Of a DNA stretch of 64,000 nucleotides, positions 32,409 to 45,274 are shown piece after piece. This DNA is from Yamagishiella unicocca. Taxonomy: Eukaryota; Chlorophyta; Chlorophyceae; Chlamydomonadales; Volvocaceae. The position numbers were made by a program, and so were the translations under genes. The stretch is taken from contig BDSL01000175.1 in assembly GCA_003116995.1 (NCBI GenBank), positions 1 to 64,000 of the forward strand, in the 5' to 3' direction. Below the pieces are notes generated by a model. The model was not told the origin of the DNA, did not search any database, and was given only the letters and a program-made list of their open reading frames with translations. Numbering within the stretch: position 1 is the stretch's first letter; the number at the start of each line of letters is the position of its first letter.

Positions 32409-35400
32409 TCACGGCTCCCAAATCAGTTCTTTCAGCAGCCCTGGAAAGTACTTAGTCACGTCCTCTTCCAGGAACTTCCGGGCGGGCTTGATGAAGCGCC
32501 ATGTGCCGACCAGGTTGCCGTCTTCCCCCTCCGTGATGTTCCTGAACGAAATCGGGTTGTACGTCATGGTCTCCGAGTACCCCTCGAAGAGCTTCAGCCA
32601 GAAGCACTCCCGCGCCTCTCTGGACAGGTAGCGTCCCGCCAGCTGTTGCGCCTCCAGCGCCATCTTATGCGCTGCGTCGTCGTTGCCGCGGGCCCAGTCC
32701 ACTGCATCCAGGATGTCCTCCGGGCCGGACCCCACCTTCCAGACCGGAATGTAGTGCTTGTACGGCTTCATAAGGTGATGGTAGAAGGCCTGCACGCGCC
32801 GGTTGGGTTCAGTTAGGTTCGGTGCTGGAGGCACTGCAGCGCGAGCACCAGCGACCAAACGTTTGACCCAGCCGGTCCCAACATGCCCCAACATTCCCAC
32901 TTGACCCTCCACGGAATGCCGAACGCCACCTGACACCGTATTCACTAACCATGTAGCCGGACTCCTCTTTCATCACCAGTGACCCAAGGGTCAGCAGCAT
33001 CTCGAGCTTCGAGGAGAGCCCCTGGAGGCGAAACGCGGGTGGAAGAAAGCGGGAGAGGGACGCAGGATACGAGGGATGCTGGGACTGGTCCAGTCGTACG
33101 GTACGATCAGCAGAAGTGGATATCTGCCCGGAATGCTAGTATGCACACCGCTCTAACCCCCGCTGCCGACCCACATCATTTTTTCCGCGCGGAGAGGAGG
33201 AACCCTCACCCTGCGGACTCACACTTGCACCCTCGCGCGCTACTGCCAGGAAGCCAGGTGCTGGCTGGACCCCTCGGGCGCGGTGTTAACGAAAGCAACG
33301 TATGCCGCGATTGCGCGACCTCATCAACTGACAACTTGCTCGCTTTGCTGCGCCCAAACCGGTTTGGCGTGCCCGCTAAAACCCAGTCAGTCCGCCCCTC
33401 CCCTCCCCCCCCTCCCCTCACCGCCCCACACCGCCCCCTCCCCTCCCCGCTCCCCACCTGCCCGTCCACGTGCAGCACGTAGCGGTAGCGAGCATGGTCG
33501 CTCATGGGCAGGTGCTGGTGCATGCTGATGTCCAGCTTGTCGCTGCAAGGCACGACATCAGGGGAGCAGGCGCGACCCACGGGCCAGCAACGGAGATGGC
33601 TGGCGAACGTATTGCCAAACGGAGCCACCGCTCCGTGAAGCGCAGGCGGGCCACCACGCCAACGATGACAGCAGCCCCCTACAGAGGCACACGTCCCTCC
33701 CCCCCCTGCTGCCTCCCACGTGCCTCCCGCTCGCGCCCTTACGTGTAGTTCTGCGCCCAGTGATGCAGGAACTCGCGCACGGGGCATATGGAGGTGCTCA
33801 GCCCCTTGTACACGCACAGCGGCGTGCCTCCCGGGCCCAGGCGCTGCGTGTTGGGGTCCGCGGGGTGTACGTAGCGGGCGTAGCCGGAGAAGCGCGCGAT
33901 GAGCTTCTGCAGGCGGCCGGACCAGGGCAGGTCGGCGTTCAGCTGGTCCATCTTGTCCAGGAAGTCGGTTTGGTAGCGCTTCATGTTGAAGTGGAAGTTG
34001 GGGACTGCGGGCAGCAGAAGGGGCGTCGGGGGCAGGCATCAGCGTCACTTCGGTGGTGTGCTGGGGTACGGAGGTAAGGCACCAGAAGATATCCACATGT
34101 GGTAGCGGCAGTGGGTGCCAGGGAGACGCAGGTCGCGTCACTCGGAAGTCTTCAGACTCCGACGGCGAACCCGCCACCTAAAACCCCGCTCCCCCTCCCG
34201 CCGCCACCTAAACCCTCCCCCCGCCGCCACGCACTGAGTATGTCCGGGTGCGCCGCGCTCTTGCAGAACCGGAACACCGGGTAGTTGATGCCGTCGGTGG
34301 TGTTGGTGAGGCGGACGGGCCGGTCGATGGTGTGCCAGACGAACTCCACATCGGGCAGCACGGCGCCGTACGTTTCCTCCAGGTGCAGCAGCACCTTGAG
34401 GTAGGCCGCCCACAGGGTCACCTGCGTGGTAAGTACGACACATGGAGCTGCTCGGCCGGCCTGCCGGCCTGCGCACTGTGCCTCCCCGCGTGCCTGCCCG
34501 CGGCCCGCGTGTCTCAGCAGCCTGACCCCAACCACTTACGTGATGCCCGAAGCGCCGGAGGTCCATGCCTTTGGTCTTGGAGATGACGTACACCTTTCCG
34601 TGGTAGATCGCCACCGCAAGACCCTTCTCCCGATAGCCGGCGCTGAGGCAAAGGGTAGGGGGGTTTAAAGAGAATCCGCGAATCCACCGGAGGGGGCCGG
34701 TCAACATGTGTAAAGCCGAGTTGCGGGTGGCGGCCCCTCCGCCTTCAGGCGCAAAGTGTGAAGCGAATGAAAAAAGTGAGGTAAACCAGGTCGTACAGCA
34801 TGGTTTCAGCATGGCTTTCGGATAGATGCATGGCGGCATGTAGGACCCAGGAAGTCCAGTCAGGGGGCGGCGGGGGATTTAGCCCTTGGCGAGTGGGCTG
34901 GAGGTATGGACGGGCGAGGGGGCGTGGAGGGAAGGAAAGGGCACGGCAAATCAGGAGATCTGGCAATCAGCAGCGCCGGCTCAGCAGGCTGCCTACACCT
35001 ATGCCCAGCCACACTGCTCAACCAGGCGGCGCACTAAACGTTCAGGTGGCCAGGAAAATCATAACTCTAGATGAATCCTGATAACCCCTCATGCATAGCC
35101 GCGGTCCAGGGATAGCTATAGCGATGAGACCGCCGGCTGCAGTGTGCATCGATACCGTACCACTCCGTGCGGACATAACTAGCTCTTCGTAGTCGCGACC
35201 CAATTGCCTATCCAAGCATAGCAATGCGACGACGAATCGCCACCCCTGTATGTCAACCTGGCGTCCATACCTGTGCGTGGCCATTGTGCGGTACAAGAGA
35301 TTGGGCGTAATACCGCCAGTCCGCTTGAAGAGGCTGAGATCGCGCTCTATCGATTTGTAGAGTGGCGCGTAATTGTCGCATTCTTTGGGAATGGGATCGC

Positions 35401-35512
35401 GAGCTGCTGTCATTGTGCAAAATAGTACTAACAGCAGCTGGGCAACTCGAGCGACCGGCAGAGCGGGCATGGCTCGACTGGCAAGGTCAACCTTGCCCGC
35501 CCTGCCAGCCAT
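32409..35512 (-). CDS. GT90 (CAP10-type) glycosyltransferase, 443 aa
   Basis: Seven exons on the minus strand: 35512-35271, 34642-34540, 34421-34235, 34004-33743, 33542-33458, 33021-32950, 32789-32409. All phases agree. A hydrophobic signal or anchor follows the second Met (residue 15; VARVAQLLLVLFCTMTAA), so the protein should enter the secretory pathway. The C-terminal half shows the GT90 core: YRYVLHVDGQ, a LVMKEESGY block, then YHHLMKPYKHYIPVW and ILDAVDWARGNDDAAHKMA. GT90 enzymes (Rumi/POGLUT, fungal CAP10) transfer glucose or xylose from UDP-sugars in the ER or Golgi. The acceptor here is unknown. It is divergently arranged with a paralogue at 36040-39753, with which it aligns end to end. 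The alternative start at 35470 would give 429 aa. Confidence 0.85.
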
Positions 35513-36039
35513 ATATGCAAGCTCTGATTGCGGTGTCAGCGCCGTTCGCAGCGGGCCCTAGCCCGCCTGTCCGTTACATGCAGCATTGTGTTTACGCTAA
35601 AACGAACCCAATATGGTTTATCATGCGTGTCGCAACAATAAATTATACAATTATTCACAGTGCCATTGTACCCAAATTTATTTTGATTAATGTACGGATC
35701 GCTCCAAACTGCAAAACAGCCGACCGTCAGAAGCTTGCTCGGTTAGTATCCCGACCAGCGGTCACCGAGGAGCATGGGCGAATTGCCATATTATATTTTA
35801 CACCCGCTATTTTAACACAGCCTAAGCGTCGTAGTTTGAGCCATACACGACTTCACTCGATTAAAGTCCGCAAGCAGTACCTGTACCCCAATAGGTCACG
35901 ATTATCCTCCTTCGACAAGACTGTGCCAAGTTTGCGGAGGAACTTGTCGCTCCGCTGGTCGACTTCTGCAACGGGCGGGACGCTCTGGCAGGGCGACCAT
36001 CATGATGTAACGTCTGCTGTTTGGGCGTGTGCGCCTTAG
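35513..36039. promoter_or_regulatory. Shared 527-bp divergent promoter region
   Basis: Lies between the starts of the two head-to-head GT90 genes. It is clearly more AT-rich than its surroundings (for example 35625-35700). No specific binding site could be assigned. Confidence 0.5.
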
Positions 36040-39000
36040 ATGGGGGGTCGGGTGGGTGGCTTACCTGCGGCCCAACGCCGCGACCGCCAGGGGCAGCAGC
36101 AGACGCAGCGCCAACAGCAGCCGCACCAGCTCCAGCCCTCCGGCGGCACCACGAGGGAGGATGACCAGCCATCAGGTGGCCTGCAAGCATTCCACCATGC
36201 ACCGGGTGGTCGCAGCTACTGCTCCCACGGCCGCGTGGGGGGCGGCGGCTGTAGCCACCCGCTGGCCTCCACCGCAGTGCTTGCGTCTCGGGCGGCGTGC
36301 TGCCTGATGCTGCTGCTGCTGCTGTCGCCGCCCGCTGCCATCGCCGACCTGACCCGCTACTACGGCAACACCACCTACCCGCTGGACGAGCAGCTCGCCT
36401 ACTGCGACACCCTGAACGAGCTGTACGACGGCATTACTCACGACCTCCGGCTCTGGAACACCTCGGCGGGCATCACCCGCGAAGCACTGTCCCTTGCCAC
36501 CAGCCGCTACACCACCACCGGCAACCAGAAGGGCATGACGCTGGCGTTCTACGACGGCGTGCCGTACCTGATCGACGAGATCAAGATGGGCGGGCTGGGC
36601 CACCACGTGAACATCCTCTTCACGTACATGCTCGTCATGCTGGACCTGCAGCGGCAGTACGGCAGCCAGATCCCTGACGTGGAGTTCGTTATCGCCAGCT
36701 CCGACCGGCCGCTGGTGCTAACCGCCGACCAACCGGCGGACAAGGTGCCGCCGGTGATGCGCTTCTGCTCCTCGGACGAGCACGCCGACATCAAGATCCC
36801 GGTACGGACGAACTCGGGCGCTAGGGAGATGATAGATGCACATGACGTAGGCTGTAGTCGGGGGCCGTGCGGACCAAGGAAGGAGCCCCCGGGCCTGGCG
36901 GGCGACCGCGCTCCGGTCTGGCTCTGGGGAGGGGGCTAGTAGTGCCGGGCGCCGCAGCTACTACTGCTGCTGTTGTTGCTGTTGTTGCTGTTGTTGCTGT
37001 TGTTGCTGTTGTTGTTGCTGTTGTTGCTACGTTGGCCAAGGCCGGGGCGGGGTGGACCCGGCGCTCCCGCCCCTCTCCGCCGCCCTCGCTCCACCCCGCC
37101 CCGCCGCACCCGCCGCAGATCTTCCACTTCTACACCAAGAAGTACACGCAGCACTACCTGGTCAACGCGGACTCGCGGGCGGCCAAGCACCCCTGGGAGC
37201 AGCGCAAGGCGGTGGTGTTTGGCCGGTGAGCAGGGGGCGGAGGGAGGGCGGAAGGGGCGAGGTGGGGTCGAAATGGGTTACTGGTGTATGGTGTGTTTTA
37301 CGTGTTGGGCCCTGCCTGTGGTCCAACTGTTCCACTGCCGCCGTGAAGGTCTAGCAACCAATCCAAGGCAAGGGCAAAGGGTAAAGGGCGGTGTCCTTGG
37401 AGATTTCGAGGCCTCAAACCCCGGCTACTCCCGCCGCTCCCCCTCTGTCGTGTTGGCTCCCGCAGCTTCTCCAGGTACTACCGCCACATCCACCCCAAGG
37501 CCAACAGCACCCTCCGTATTGGCGCCAACCACCACTCCATCTGCAGGAAGGTAGGTGCTGCGGGAGCCCCGCGCGTCGCTCCTCGCGCCTCACTCCTCGC
37601 GCCTCACTCCTCGCGCCTCACTCCTCGCGCCTCACTCCTCCACTCCTCGTCTCCCTGCACCAGTCCCCTGGGCCTCCGGCCTGCTGTCACGACAAATACA
37701 AGTCCGCCCCTGGCACAAATTTCGCTCAAACACGCGCGTGCCCGGGGCCCTCCACTTTCCCCTGCCCTTCGCTTCCCCGTGGATCCCCGCTCCCCCGCTC
37801 CCCCTCCCCCGCTCCCACAACTGCACCGCTCCTACAACTGCATCGCTCCTACAACTGCACCGCCCCAATACCTCCCCCGCCCCAACACCATGCAGGAGAC
37901 GCCCCTCACGCTCACGTGCTCCGTCCGCACCCACTTCATGGAGTGGGCCGCCCGGCACCACCCGCTCATCCTGGACGTCAAGTCGGGCCCGCGGGTGTCG
38001 CTGGAGAAGCACGCCGAGTACAAGTACCTCATACATGTAAGACACGACCACCGACCCACAGACCCGCGCCCTCACTTCTCACCCCCGGGTGGCTGCCGGC
38101 ATGGCGGGAGCTCCCAGTGGGTGGCACCAGGGCACATGGCCGGGTGCGGGTGGCGGGGGTCAGGAAGCCTTGGTGCTGTGCAGTGGCGCGAGGAGCGGGG
38201 CGGCGGCGGGGCAGGTCAGCGGCACTGGATGCAGGCAGCGCTGGTCCGATGTCGGGAGGCAGCTTGCCTCGAGTCCCTGGGGCCCCTTCCCCTACCTTGA
38301 ACTCGAATCCCGCGTCACTAAAACCCTAAACGCTGCCCTCCCCAGCTGGACGGCCAGGCCCTGAGCTCCCGTCTTGAGCAGCTGCTCCCGCTGCGGTCCC
38401 TGGTGTTTAAAGAGGACTCGGGCTACAAGACGTTCTACTACCACCTGGTCAGGTGGGGGGGGTACAGGAACAACACCGGTGGTGGGGAGGGGGCGGGGGG
38501 AGGGTGCGCCCAGCCGCCACGCAACGGCCCACCTGCCAGCAGTGCAAAACCTACCTACCTGCACCGAAACGCGCCCAACTGCCGCAACGAGCCCCCCGCC
38601 GTCACCGCCAGCTGCTGCTGCCGGCTGCTGCAGCAGCAGCGGCTGCCGCGGAGGGACCCTCTCGGACGTGCATGCAGCAGGCGCAGCATGAGCATGTGCC
38701 CAGCACCTTGGTCGCCAGCAGGCGGGGAGGGGCCCGCGCACCTGGACCCAAGCGACCCACACACCCGCTCGCACCCTCCCGCAGGCCGTACGAGCACTAC
38801 GTGCCCTTCTGGAAGCACGGCAGCGGCCCCGAAGACGTGCTGGACGCCTTCAAGTGGGCGGAGGCGCACGACCAGGAGGTGCGGCCCGAGGGGCGGGGCG
38901 GGGCAGGAGGTGAGGGGGGGGACGGAGCCGGCCAGGAGGCTGCCGCCGAGGTCCACCGGCGTGGCGTGGTGGGATCTGCCCCACATCGCAAACGGGCCTG

Positions 39001-39753
39001 CTGCTGCGCGGGGTACCCGTCCCCTGCCAGGATCCCTCCCTGGAACCGGCCGCCACCCCCTCGTGGCGCTTCCTAAATTAAGGCGGCCCCCTCCCCCCTC
39101 CCCCCTCCCCCCTCCCCCCTCCCCCCGCTCCCCCCTAACCCCGCTCCCCCCTCCCGCCTCCCCCTTCGCGCACCCGGCTGGCGCCCTCAGGCCCAGCGTA
39201 TGGCCGCCGCCGCCCAGGAGGTCGCCGTCAAGTACCTCTCCAAGAGGGCCCGGTCGTGCTACTGGCTGCGGCTGTTCCAGGTGGGCCAACCCCGGACCGG
39301 GTGTGAACGCATCCGGCAGTGGGGGGGGGCACCACTCGCTTTACCGGTCTAAACATAGGCGATGTACGTTCCTGGTGGTACGACACGAAACGATCCCGCT
39401 GGGTGCTGCTGCTCGGAGAACAAGCGGAGCTCATCACGGGGGTTTGGGGCTGCGTCACAGCGACACCATAACAGCGAACAGGGGATGAGGTACGGGGCCG
39501 CCGCGGTGAGGCCGCGAGAGGTGAGGCCAGCTCCCGCTCACCCGGGTACCGGTCCGCCCCTGTTGCCGACTGCCGCCCCCCCTCCTGCGACATCCCCCCC
39601 TCCGGCCCCGCCTGCCCCCAGGCCTACGCGGCGCTGCAGCGCTTCACGCCCTCCAGGGAGGGCAGGCCCTACGCGATCACGGTGGAGGAGTACCTCGAGA
39701 CGGTGGGACGCAAGTACGAGCGGGGGAAGCAGCTGCACAAGATCGAGTACTGA
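36040..39753 (+). CDS. GT90 (CAP10-type) glycosyltransferase, 505 aa
   Basis: Eight exons: 36040-36801, 37119-37225, 37466-37550, 37896-38036, 38346-38452, 38785-38878, 39191-39280, 39622-39753. All phases agree and the stop is TGA. A Gln-rich cytosolic head (1-78) precedes a membrane anchor (~79-101, CLMLLLLLSPPAAIA), giving a type II Golgi topology. Luminal blocks: LGHHVNILFTYMLVMLDLQ, DVEFVIASSDRP, IFHFYTKKY, HAEYKYLIHLDGQALSSRL, LVFKEDSGYKTFYYHLVR, PYEHYVPFWKHGSGPEDVLD. These correspond one for one with the minus-strand paralogue, including the HLDGQ and PYEHYVPFW signatures of GT90. The donor-sugar and acceptor are not predictable. Intron positions differ from the paralogue almost everywhere. 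Confidence 0.88.
36958..37030 (+). repeat. TTG/CTG trinucleotide array in intron 1 of the plus GT90 gene
   Basis: Alternating TTG and CTG triplets over ~70 bp. The frame through it reads as poly-Leu on the plus strand but it lies inside the intron 36802-37118. Confidence 0.9.
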
Positions 39754-41373
39754 GGGCGGCGGGGGCGGGGGCGGGAGGGGGCCAGAGAGTGAGGGAGGGA
39801 GGGAGAATAGCCGGCCGGAGAGATGTAGGGAAGGGGGGCAGCTTGGACAGGGGCGAGCGACTGGCTAGCGAAGGCGGACTGTACGAGCGAGGGCGAGTGG
39901 TCGGGGGGGCAGGTGCGGGCGAGTGGTCGGGAGGGCAGGTGCGGGTGAGGGCGGTGGATGTTGTTGAGGGTGACACGAACCAGCAATGTGGGCTGGGGCA
40001 GCACTGCTGGAAGCGTAGTACAGGCAGGCTAGCGGAGAGCAGGTTACTGCTACCCGGTCGACTAGTCGCGCTGATTTTGTTGGTGGGGTGGTGCTCCCGC
40101 GGCGTCCCCGACTGACACACTTCCGTAGCCCAGATGGGCGATATGCTGGTTGAAGCGTACGACGCGTCGGAACGGCTGTGGGCCCTTAAAAAGCTAAGGG
40201 CTCGGTGCGAGGCCAGCTGCTGTTCGTGTTGGGGCAGCTCGCTCGCTGCAGCAGGTGGGGTCACAGCCAGGGCTGCAGGCGACCGCATCCAGCAGCGGCC
40301 GCCTTTCGATTTGTCCACCCACCTACGCGCTACTCTAGCAGGGCCGCCCCACTCCAGATTGGAAAGACATCAAACCGAGACACGCACTCGGGCCCCCTGC
40401 CAACCAACCAACCGACGACGCACAACCAAATTACCAAACCGCTGTCCACAACACATACACATATGGAGCCCATTGTTAACAATTACTATTGCACACAACC
40501 CGTTTTATGGTCCCTTCAATACAGCCGGGCAGCTTCGACTGTACGTGCCTACAGCCAGTAGTGCAGGGTACGCAATGAAGGAGGAGCCAGTGGTGCATAT
40601 CTTTTGAGCGGCGCCTGCCTGCTGCTGCACAACACACCCAGTTAGCGGGAGTTCGAAGGTCGCCGTCTCTGTAACCAACACGCGAACTCCGTTTGACGGA
40701 AGGATGAAAGCATATAACATGCTGTTGCTTCTGGCTAGTGCCGCCGGGCGGGCTGGGTGCACGAGAGGACGAGACATCGCGCTGCGCCCTGCTGCATGCT
40801 CCGGCCCCTTCATGTGCGGGGGCTGTAATGGTCGGTCGCCCGCTGGAGGGCAGCTTCTCTGCTTGGGGCCGACCTCGCTCATTACACCTCCAGAGCCATC
40901 CCCAGCTTTGGCCCCTTGGACGGGTCCAAGCCGTCCAGCTGGGCAGCGCAGGGGGGGGACGCAGCGGGGTGAGGATGATCGTTACTTGCGCGCGGTCGGG
41001 ACCGGATACAGGGTAGGATACCGGCAATGAAGGAGGCGGCGACGATGGGGGCAGCTGCCGTGGGAGGTTCGTCCAGCTATCCACGGAGCAGCGGATAGCG
41101 CCGGGCGCGAGTGCACTAGGAGGCTGTGCGGGCGCGTCACAGGGGCACAACAAGCAGTGTGCGGATATGTGCCCAGTAAGAGGGCGCATGTAAGCGTGAT
41201 CTGAAGGCGAGTAACATCCACGATGCGAGCTCCTTGAAGAACGTTGTTCCGCTCACACTTCGTAAGTGCTTACTACTCGTACGATCATCCTTACATTTGT
41301 GCACCCTGTTACGGGGCACATATCCAAAGGCGGTGCATATCTCCTCGCACTACAAAACGGGCCCAGCAAGGCA
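39754..41373. other. Convergent 3' region between the GT90 and VDAC-like genes
   Basis: No coding signal. Plus-strand TGTAA candidates at 40670-40674 and 40824-40828. A minus-strand signal (TTACA 41291-41295) sits 79 nt after the VDAC-like stop. Confidence 0.5.
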
Positions 41374-44300
41374 TTACCTAGCTCTCACCTCAGCGGTCAG
41401 AGTGACCCGTGGGCCGGCCGAGAGGGTGTCCCGGTACATGAGCGACACCAGGCCCTTGCTGGACACCTTGGCCTTCACCACACCGCTCCCGCCGCCCGGC
41501 TGCTGCTGCTGAGGCGGCTGCTCACCGTCCGGCCCCTGCTGGTCGAGCAAGCGCGCAACGATACAACAGCACCGACTCATCAGGACGGCAGCGGAGGCGA
41601 ATGGCCCGGACCAACTGGACCCTAAGCAAGTGAGGATGCATGGAGGCGCATGGGAGGCTGCAGCAGCTGGTTCCCTATCCTGGTCGCGGCACTGCTGCTG
41701 CTGTTGGGCTGTGGGGATGGTGTGTCATGGACGGGTAGCGACCATAACCCGCCGTCAGTAGTAGCGCCGTACCTTCCCCTGATGCATCCGGGGCTCGGTT
41801 ACTGCGCATGACCGGCGTGATCATGCACGTGACTAAGGTAACGTGACTAAGATAACGTGACTAAGATAACCTGACTAAGATAACGTGACTAAGAAAACGT
41901 GACTAAGATAACGTGACTAAGGTAACCACAGCACGCCGCATCCAGTCCGTCCAGACAAGCAGCCTAGCCAGATGTCCACCCCGCTGTGAGAGAGGTGCCT
42001 GGCCGCCAGACAGCGGCCCGGGAGCTCACCTTGTCGGGCTGCGGCAGCCGAAAGCTGATCCCCAGGGAGAACGTCGGAGGCGGCTCCACGGCCTTGGCGG
42101 CCACCACCGGCTGAACTGAACCCCCCGCGCCGCCCCCGCCCTCCACCGCCGCCCCGCCCCGCCGTCCTCGCGTCCCCAGCAGTGCCTCCATCGCCGGCCC
42201 CACGCCCGTCGCCGCCTCCAGCCCCAGCGCCAGCCCGGGCCTCAGGCTGTAGCCGTACAGCAGGGTGGCTGTGGTTCCCGCCGCCCCCAGCTGCAGCCCC
42301 AGCTGCTGCCGGTCGTCGTGCCAGGCGGCGGCGGCGGACCAGCGAGTGAGGCCCCGAGTGGAGGAGCTGAAGGCGGCCTCGCCACCCAGGGCAACCTGCA
42401 GTGGTGGGCACGTACGCATGGAGTGAGTTTATGCGGGGTATTAGTCATTGACATGAGAGGTTCATCTGGAGAGACCATGTTTGCGCAAACATGGCCGACT
42501 AAGATTATGTTAAAAGAGTTCATTGCCGGCAATAAGTGAGTACTAGGTTTGGTGGGCGTATGATGGTTCGCCTTTGGGACGTGTAGGAGAGGGCAGGCAG
42601 GGGAAATGAAGGGCGGGGACGGCAGGGCTTGGTTCATGCCAAGCAAGGCTTGGGCCTAACCTGACATGTTACTGTTGGGCCAGAACTGCATCGGCGCGTC
42701 TGTGGACGAACGGAAGGAGCGGCGAGCTGATCGTTCCACGCCTACCTAGCGGCCCACGTACGCGCACGCAGCAACTAATACACCAGCCCTCCAGCCGTGA
42801 CCAATGTCCGGCGATGTGCCCGATGGCTCTGCCTTTTTATATTGAGGCCACCGTAACAGGAACCACTAGTAGTTGGCCGCTTCCTGGCGTCTCGGTCCTC
42901 ACCTGGCCTGTCCCCGCCACCACTGCGGCTGTGAGTAGGGGACGGTACGCGACGGTGGCGCTGGTCTTGGCGTGCAGGTACGTCCCGGCGTAGTCCAGGG
43001 TGAGCTGCAGCTGGACGACGTGAGGTGAGGCGAGGTTGGGACGGGTGGATGGAATGAGGCGAGGTGACGAGGCGGCGTGCGGGCAACGATTGATCAGTGG
43101 ATATGTTGAGAGCTAGGCAGTGTGCTGCGACTAGGATGGGCCACGAGCGAAGGAAGCCGCGACGAAGTCGTCATTCGTTGCCTGGGATCCCGACGGTACA
43201 TATACTAAATATGAAGGGGTTCCTTTTATTTCTCCTGAATAGAATGTGCGCCATTGCGGCCTGCCTGCCTGCCTGCTGCTGCTGTCGCCCCCCGTTGCTG
43301 CCCGCCGCCGCCTGCGCGGAGTTCCGCCCCCACACGCACTGGACGCCTCTCGCTTCAGTTTTGGCACTCAACCGCTCCCGAGTGCCGCTCGTTGATTCCC
43401 AGATTCAGATCGGACTAGATTGCTTAATGAATAGCTGCTAGGACCCATGTGTTGCATCCTGAATGCTTGCAGCCTATGCGCCCATGCGCACGTACCTTTG
43501 GCGGCGGCTGCTTGGACGGCTCCCCCAGGCCGGGCAGCGGCACCACACCGCCAATCACCACCTTGCCGGGACTGCGCGGCTTGGCTGGTGGTGCCGTCGG
43601 AGAGGTCTGCTGCTGCTGCTGCTGCTGCCGCTGCAGGCTCCCTTCCTCGCCGCCGCGGCCGTTGGACTCCCTCGTGGGCAGGATGAAGGCGCGGCTGAGG
43701 GTGGCCTGGTGCCCCGCCCGCACACGGACGCAACGAACGGCAGATACACACCGTCAGCAAGGTGAGTCCGAAATAAGTCAGTGTTCGAGAGACAGCAGCA
43801 ACAGCAGCAGCAGCAGCAGTTGAGTTCGAGAGACAGCAACAGCAGCAGCAACAGCAGCAGCAGCAGCAGTTGCGGACTTGAGCGGGCACGTACCTCCGCA
43901 GTGCCGCTGCTCGCGAGCAGCAGGTCCCCCAGCCAGCAGCCGTCACCCGACGAGTAGCCGACCAGCGCTTGTCCGCTCAGCGGTGAAGAGGGCGCGGCGC
44001 TGCTGGAGGCGACACTGCGAGGGTGGCGTCCAGTTACCGCAGTGCAGTGCGCCGCGATGGTGGGTCGCAGACTAACGTGATGCTGTTTACGTATGTATCG
44101 GTCATCATCGGCGAAGAAGGAGGCAAGTGGACGACGAAAGTGCGATGGCGGCCTGATCATAGCAACAACGAGACGGAGAACGACCCATTGCGCGACCCAT
44201 GGGTCACTTCAATGAGACACCGGCGCCCAGCGCGCCTTAAGCAGATACTACACACACATGATAGACCCCCATGCATGCGTACGACAGCTACCATCCGTGC

Positions 44301-44672
44301 AAGCAACGGAGTGAGGTCCGGCCGCAGCCTACGACTCCTTCCCGCCCTTCTACCCCGGAAGCCAGCAACCCCCGACATCCGTGCCCTGCTTGCGACCCCA
44401 AACTAGCGTGCTTGCGTCCTGCTACTCACTGCTCACGCCATATGCCAGTTAATCATTACGTTAGCGACATTCCTGCCTCCTCCCTCCGCGCTGTTCGTTT
44501 GGCTTCTCGCGACCCATCACAGCACGCACAGCACTCACGCCGATGTGGCGGTCGTGGATAACGTAATGCCTGTGCTGGTGGCGGAGGAAACCACGAACTT
44601 GGAGCTGCCGGCGGTGCCGTGCATGCCTTCGGAGCGGTTGCCGTACAGGACATCCTTGGCCAGCTGCCCGAA
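41374..44672 (-). CDS. VDAC / porin-3 family outer-membrane beta-barrel protein (first exon not found)
   Basis: Six exons on the minus strand: 44672-44539, 44014-43894, 43705-43496, 43010-42903, 42395-42030 and 41508-41374 (TAA). Phases agree and give 357 residues. The first exon in view opens FGQLAKDVLYG and continues KFVVSSATSTGITLSTTATS, the characteristic start of mitochondrial VDAC proteins. Amphipathic beta-strand sequence follows (LQLTLDYAGTYLHAKTSATV, VALGGEAAFSSSTRGLTRWS), ending GVVKAKVSSKGLVSLMYRD. Gln/Pro-rich (~exon 3) and Gly/Ala-rich (~exon 5) inserts enlarge loops, making it longer than the usual ~280 aa. The real start must be in a short exon upstream of 44672, since the open frame reaches a stop at 44817 without ATG. 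It would form a metabolite pore in the mitochondrial outer membrane. A Tom40-like role is possible. Confidence 0.7.
41826..41930 (+). repeat. 15-bp minisatellite in an intron of the VDAC-like gene
   Basis: Unit ACGTGACTAAGATAA, about seven copies with single-base changes. It is AT-richer than the surrounding sequence. Confidence 0.95.
43793..43871 (+). repeat. Duplicated CAG-rich tract in an intron
   Basis: Two copies of a GAGACAGCA(A)CAGCAG... block each ending GTTG, in the intron 43893-43706 of the VDAC-like gene. It lies just upstream (minus strand) of exon 3, which itself contains a CAG run coding for Gln. Confidence 0.85.
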
Positions 44673-45269
44673 CTGCGCTAAGGTCTTCACAGGGCAGGGA
44701 GGTGGCGGCGGCGCCGCTGCCACCTCCTCTCGCCTACTACCCGTACGGCGCTCGGCCGCCCACGTGTCGGCGGCCGCGGCTGCGGGCGGCTTCGTCCTGC
44801 TGCTGCATCGAGAGGGTTAGCAGCAAGCAGGTGGATGGGATTGAGAAACAGCCGGCAACAGGCAGAGCAGCTCGCTTGCTTGCTTGAGGTGCATTCAGCG
44901 GACGGTAATGGCGGCGCGCGTGTTCCGTTCCGTGTTGAAGTGCTGCATGTGCGCGCAGGACGGACGGCACCCTCGCTGCATGCATGGGGATGCTCGTTAA
45001 GCCGGCCCCGTAGCGATCCGCGGCAAGTCGCGGCAAGAAATTAAGCAGCGGCGGGAACGAGACAACGGCACTCATGAGAGAAGTAAGGAATAGCGCTCGG
45101 CGAACAAGTCAGAGCAGGCAAGCACATGCAATGTGCGCAAGTCGTAATAACGGTTGCTGCTGGCCACGCACCTTTGTGTGCTAGACGCCATCGTTGCTCA
45201 AGCGGTCGCGCGCGATAGGCCGCACAGGGCGACTGGGGCAGTAACTGCGTTTATCTGGTCAAATTGGCT
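44673..45269. other. 5' flank of the VDAC-like gene
   Basis: Must contain its missing first exon and promoter. No confident exon could be chosen. Confidence 0.4.
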
Positions 45270-45274
45270 TTACA
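45270..45274 (-). terminator. TGTAA polyadenylation signal of the SET gene
   Basis: TTACA on the plus strand, 1.1 kb after the SET-gene stop. It would place the 25-bp tandem array within the 3' UTR. Confidence 0.4.

Noticed and set aside
31921..32421. 166-codon minus-strand ORF
   Set aside because: It has no family signature and weak codon bias, and it lies in the 3' flank of the GT90 gene.
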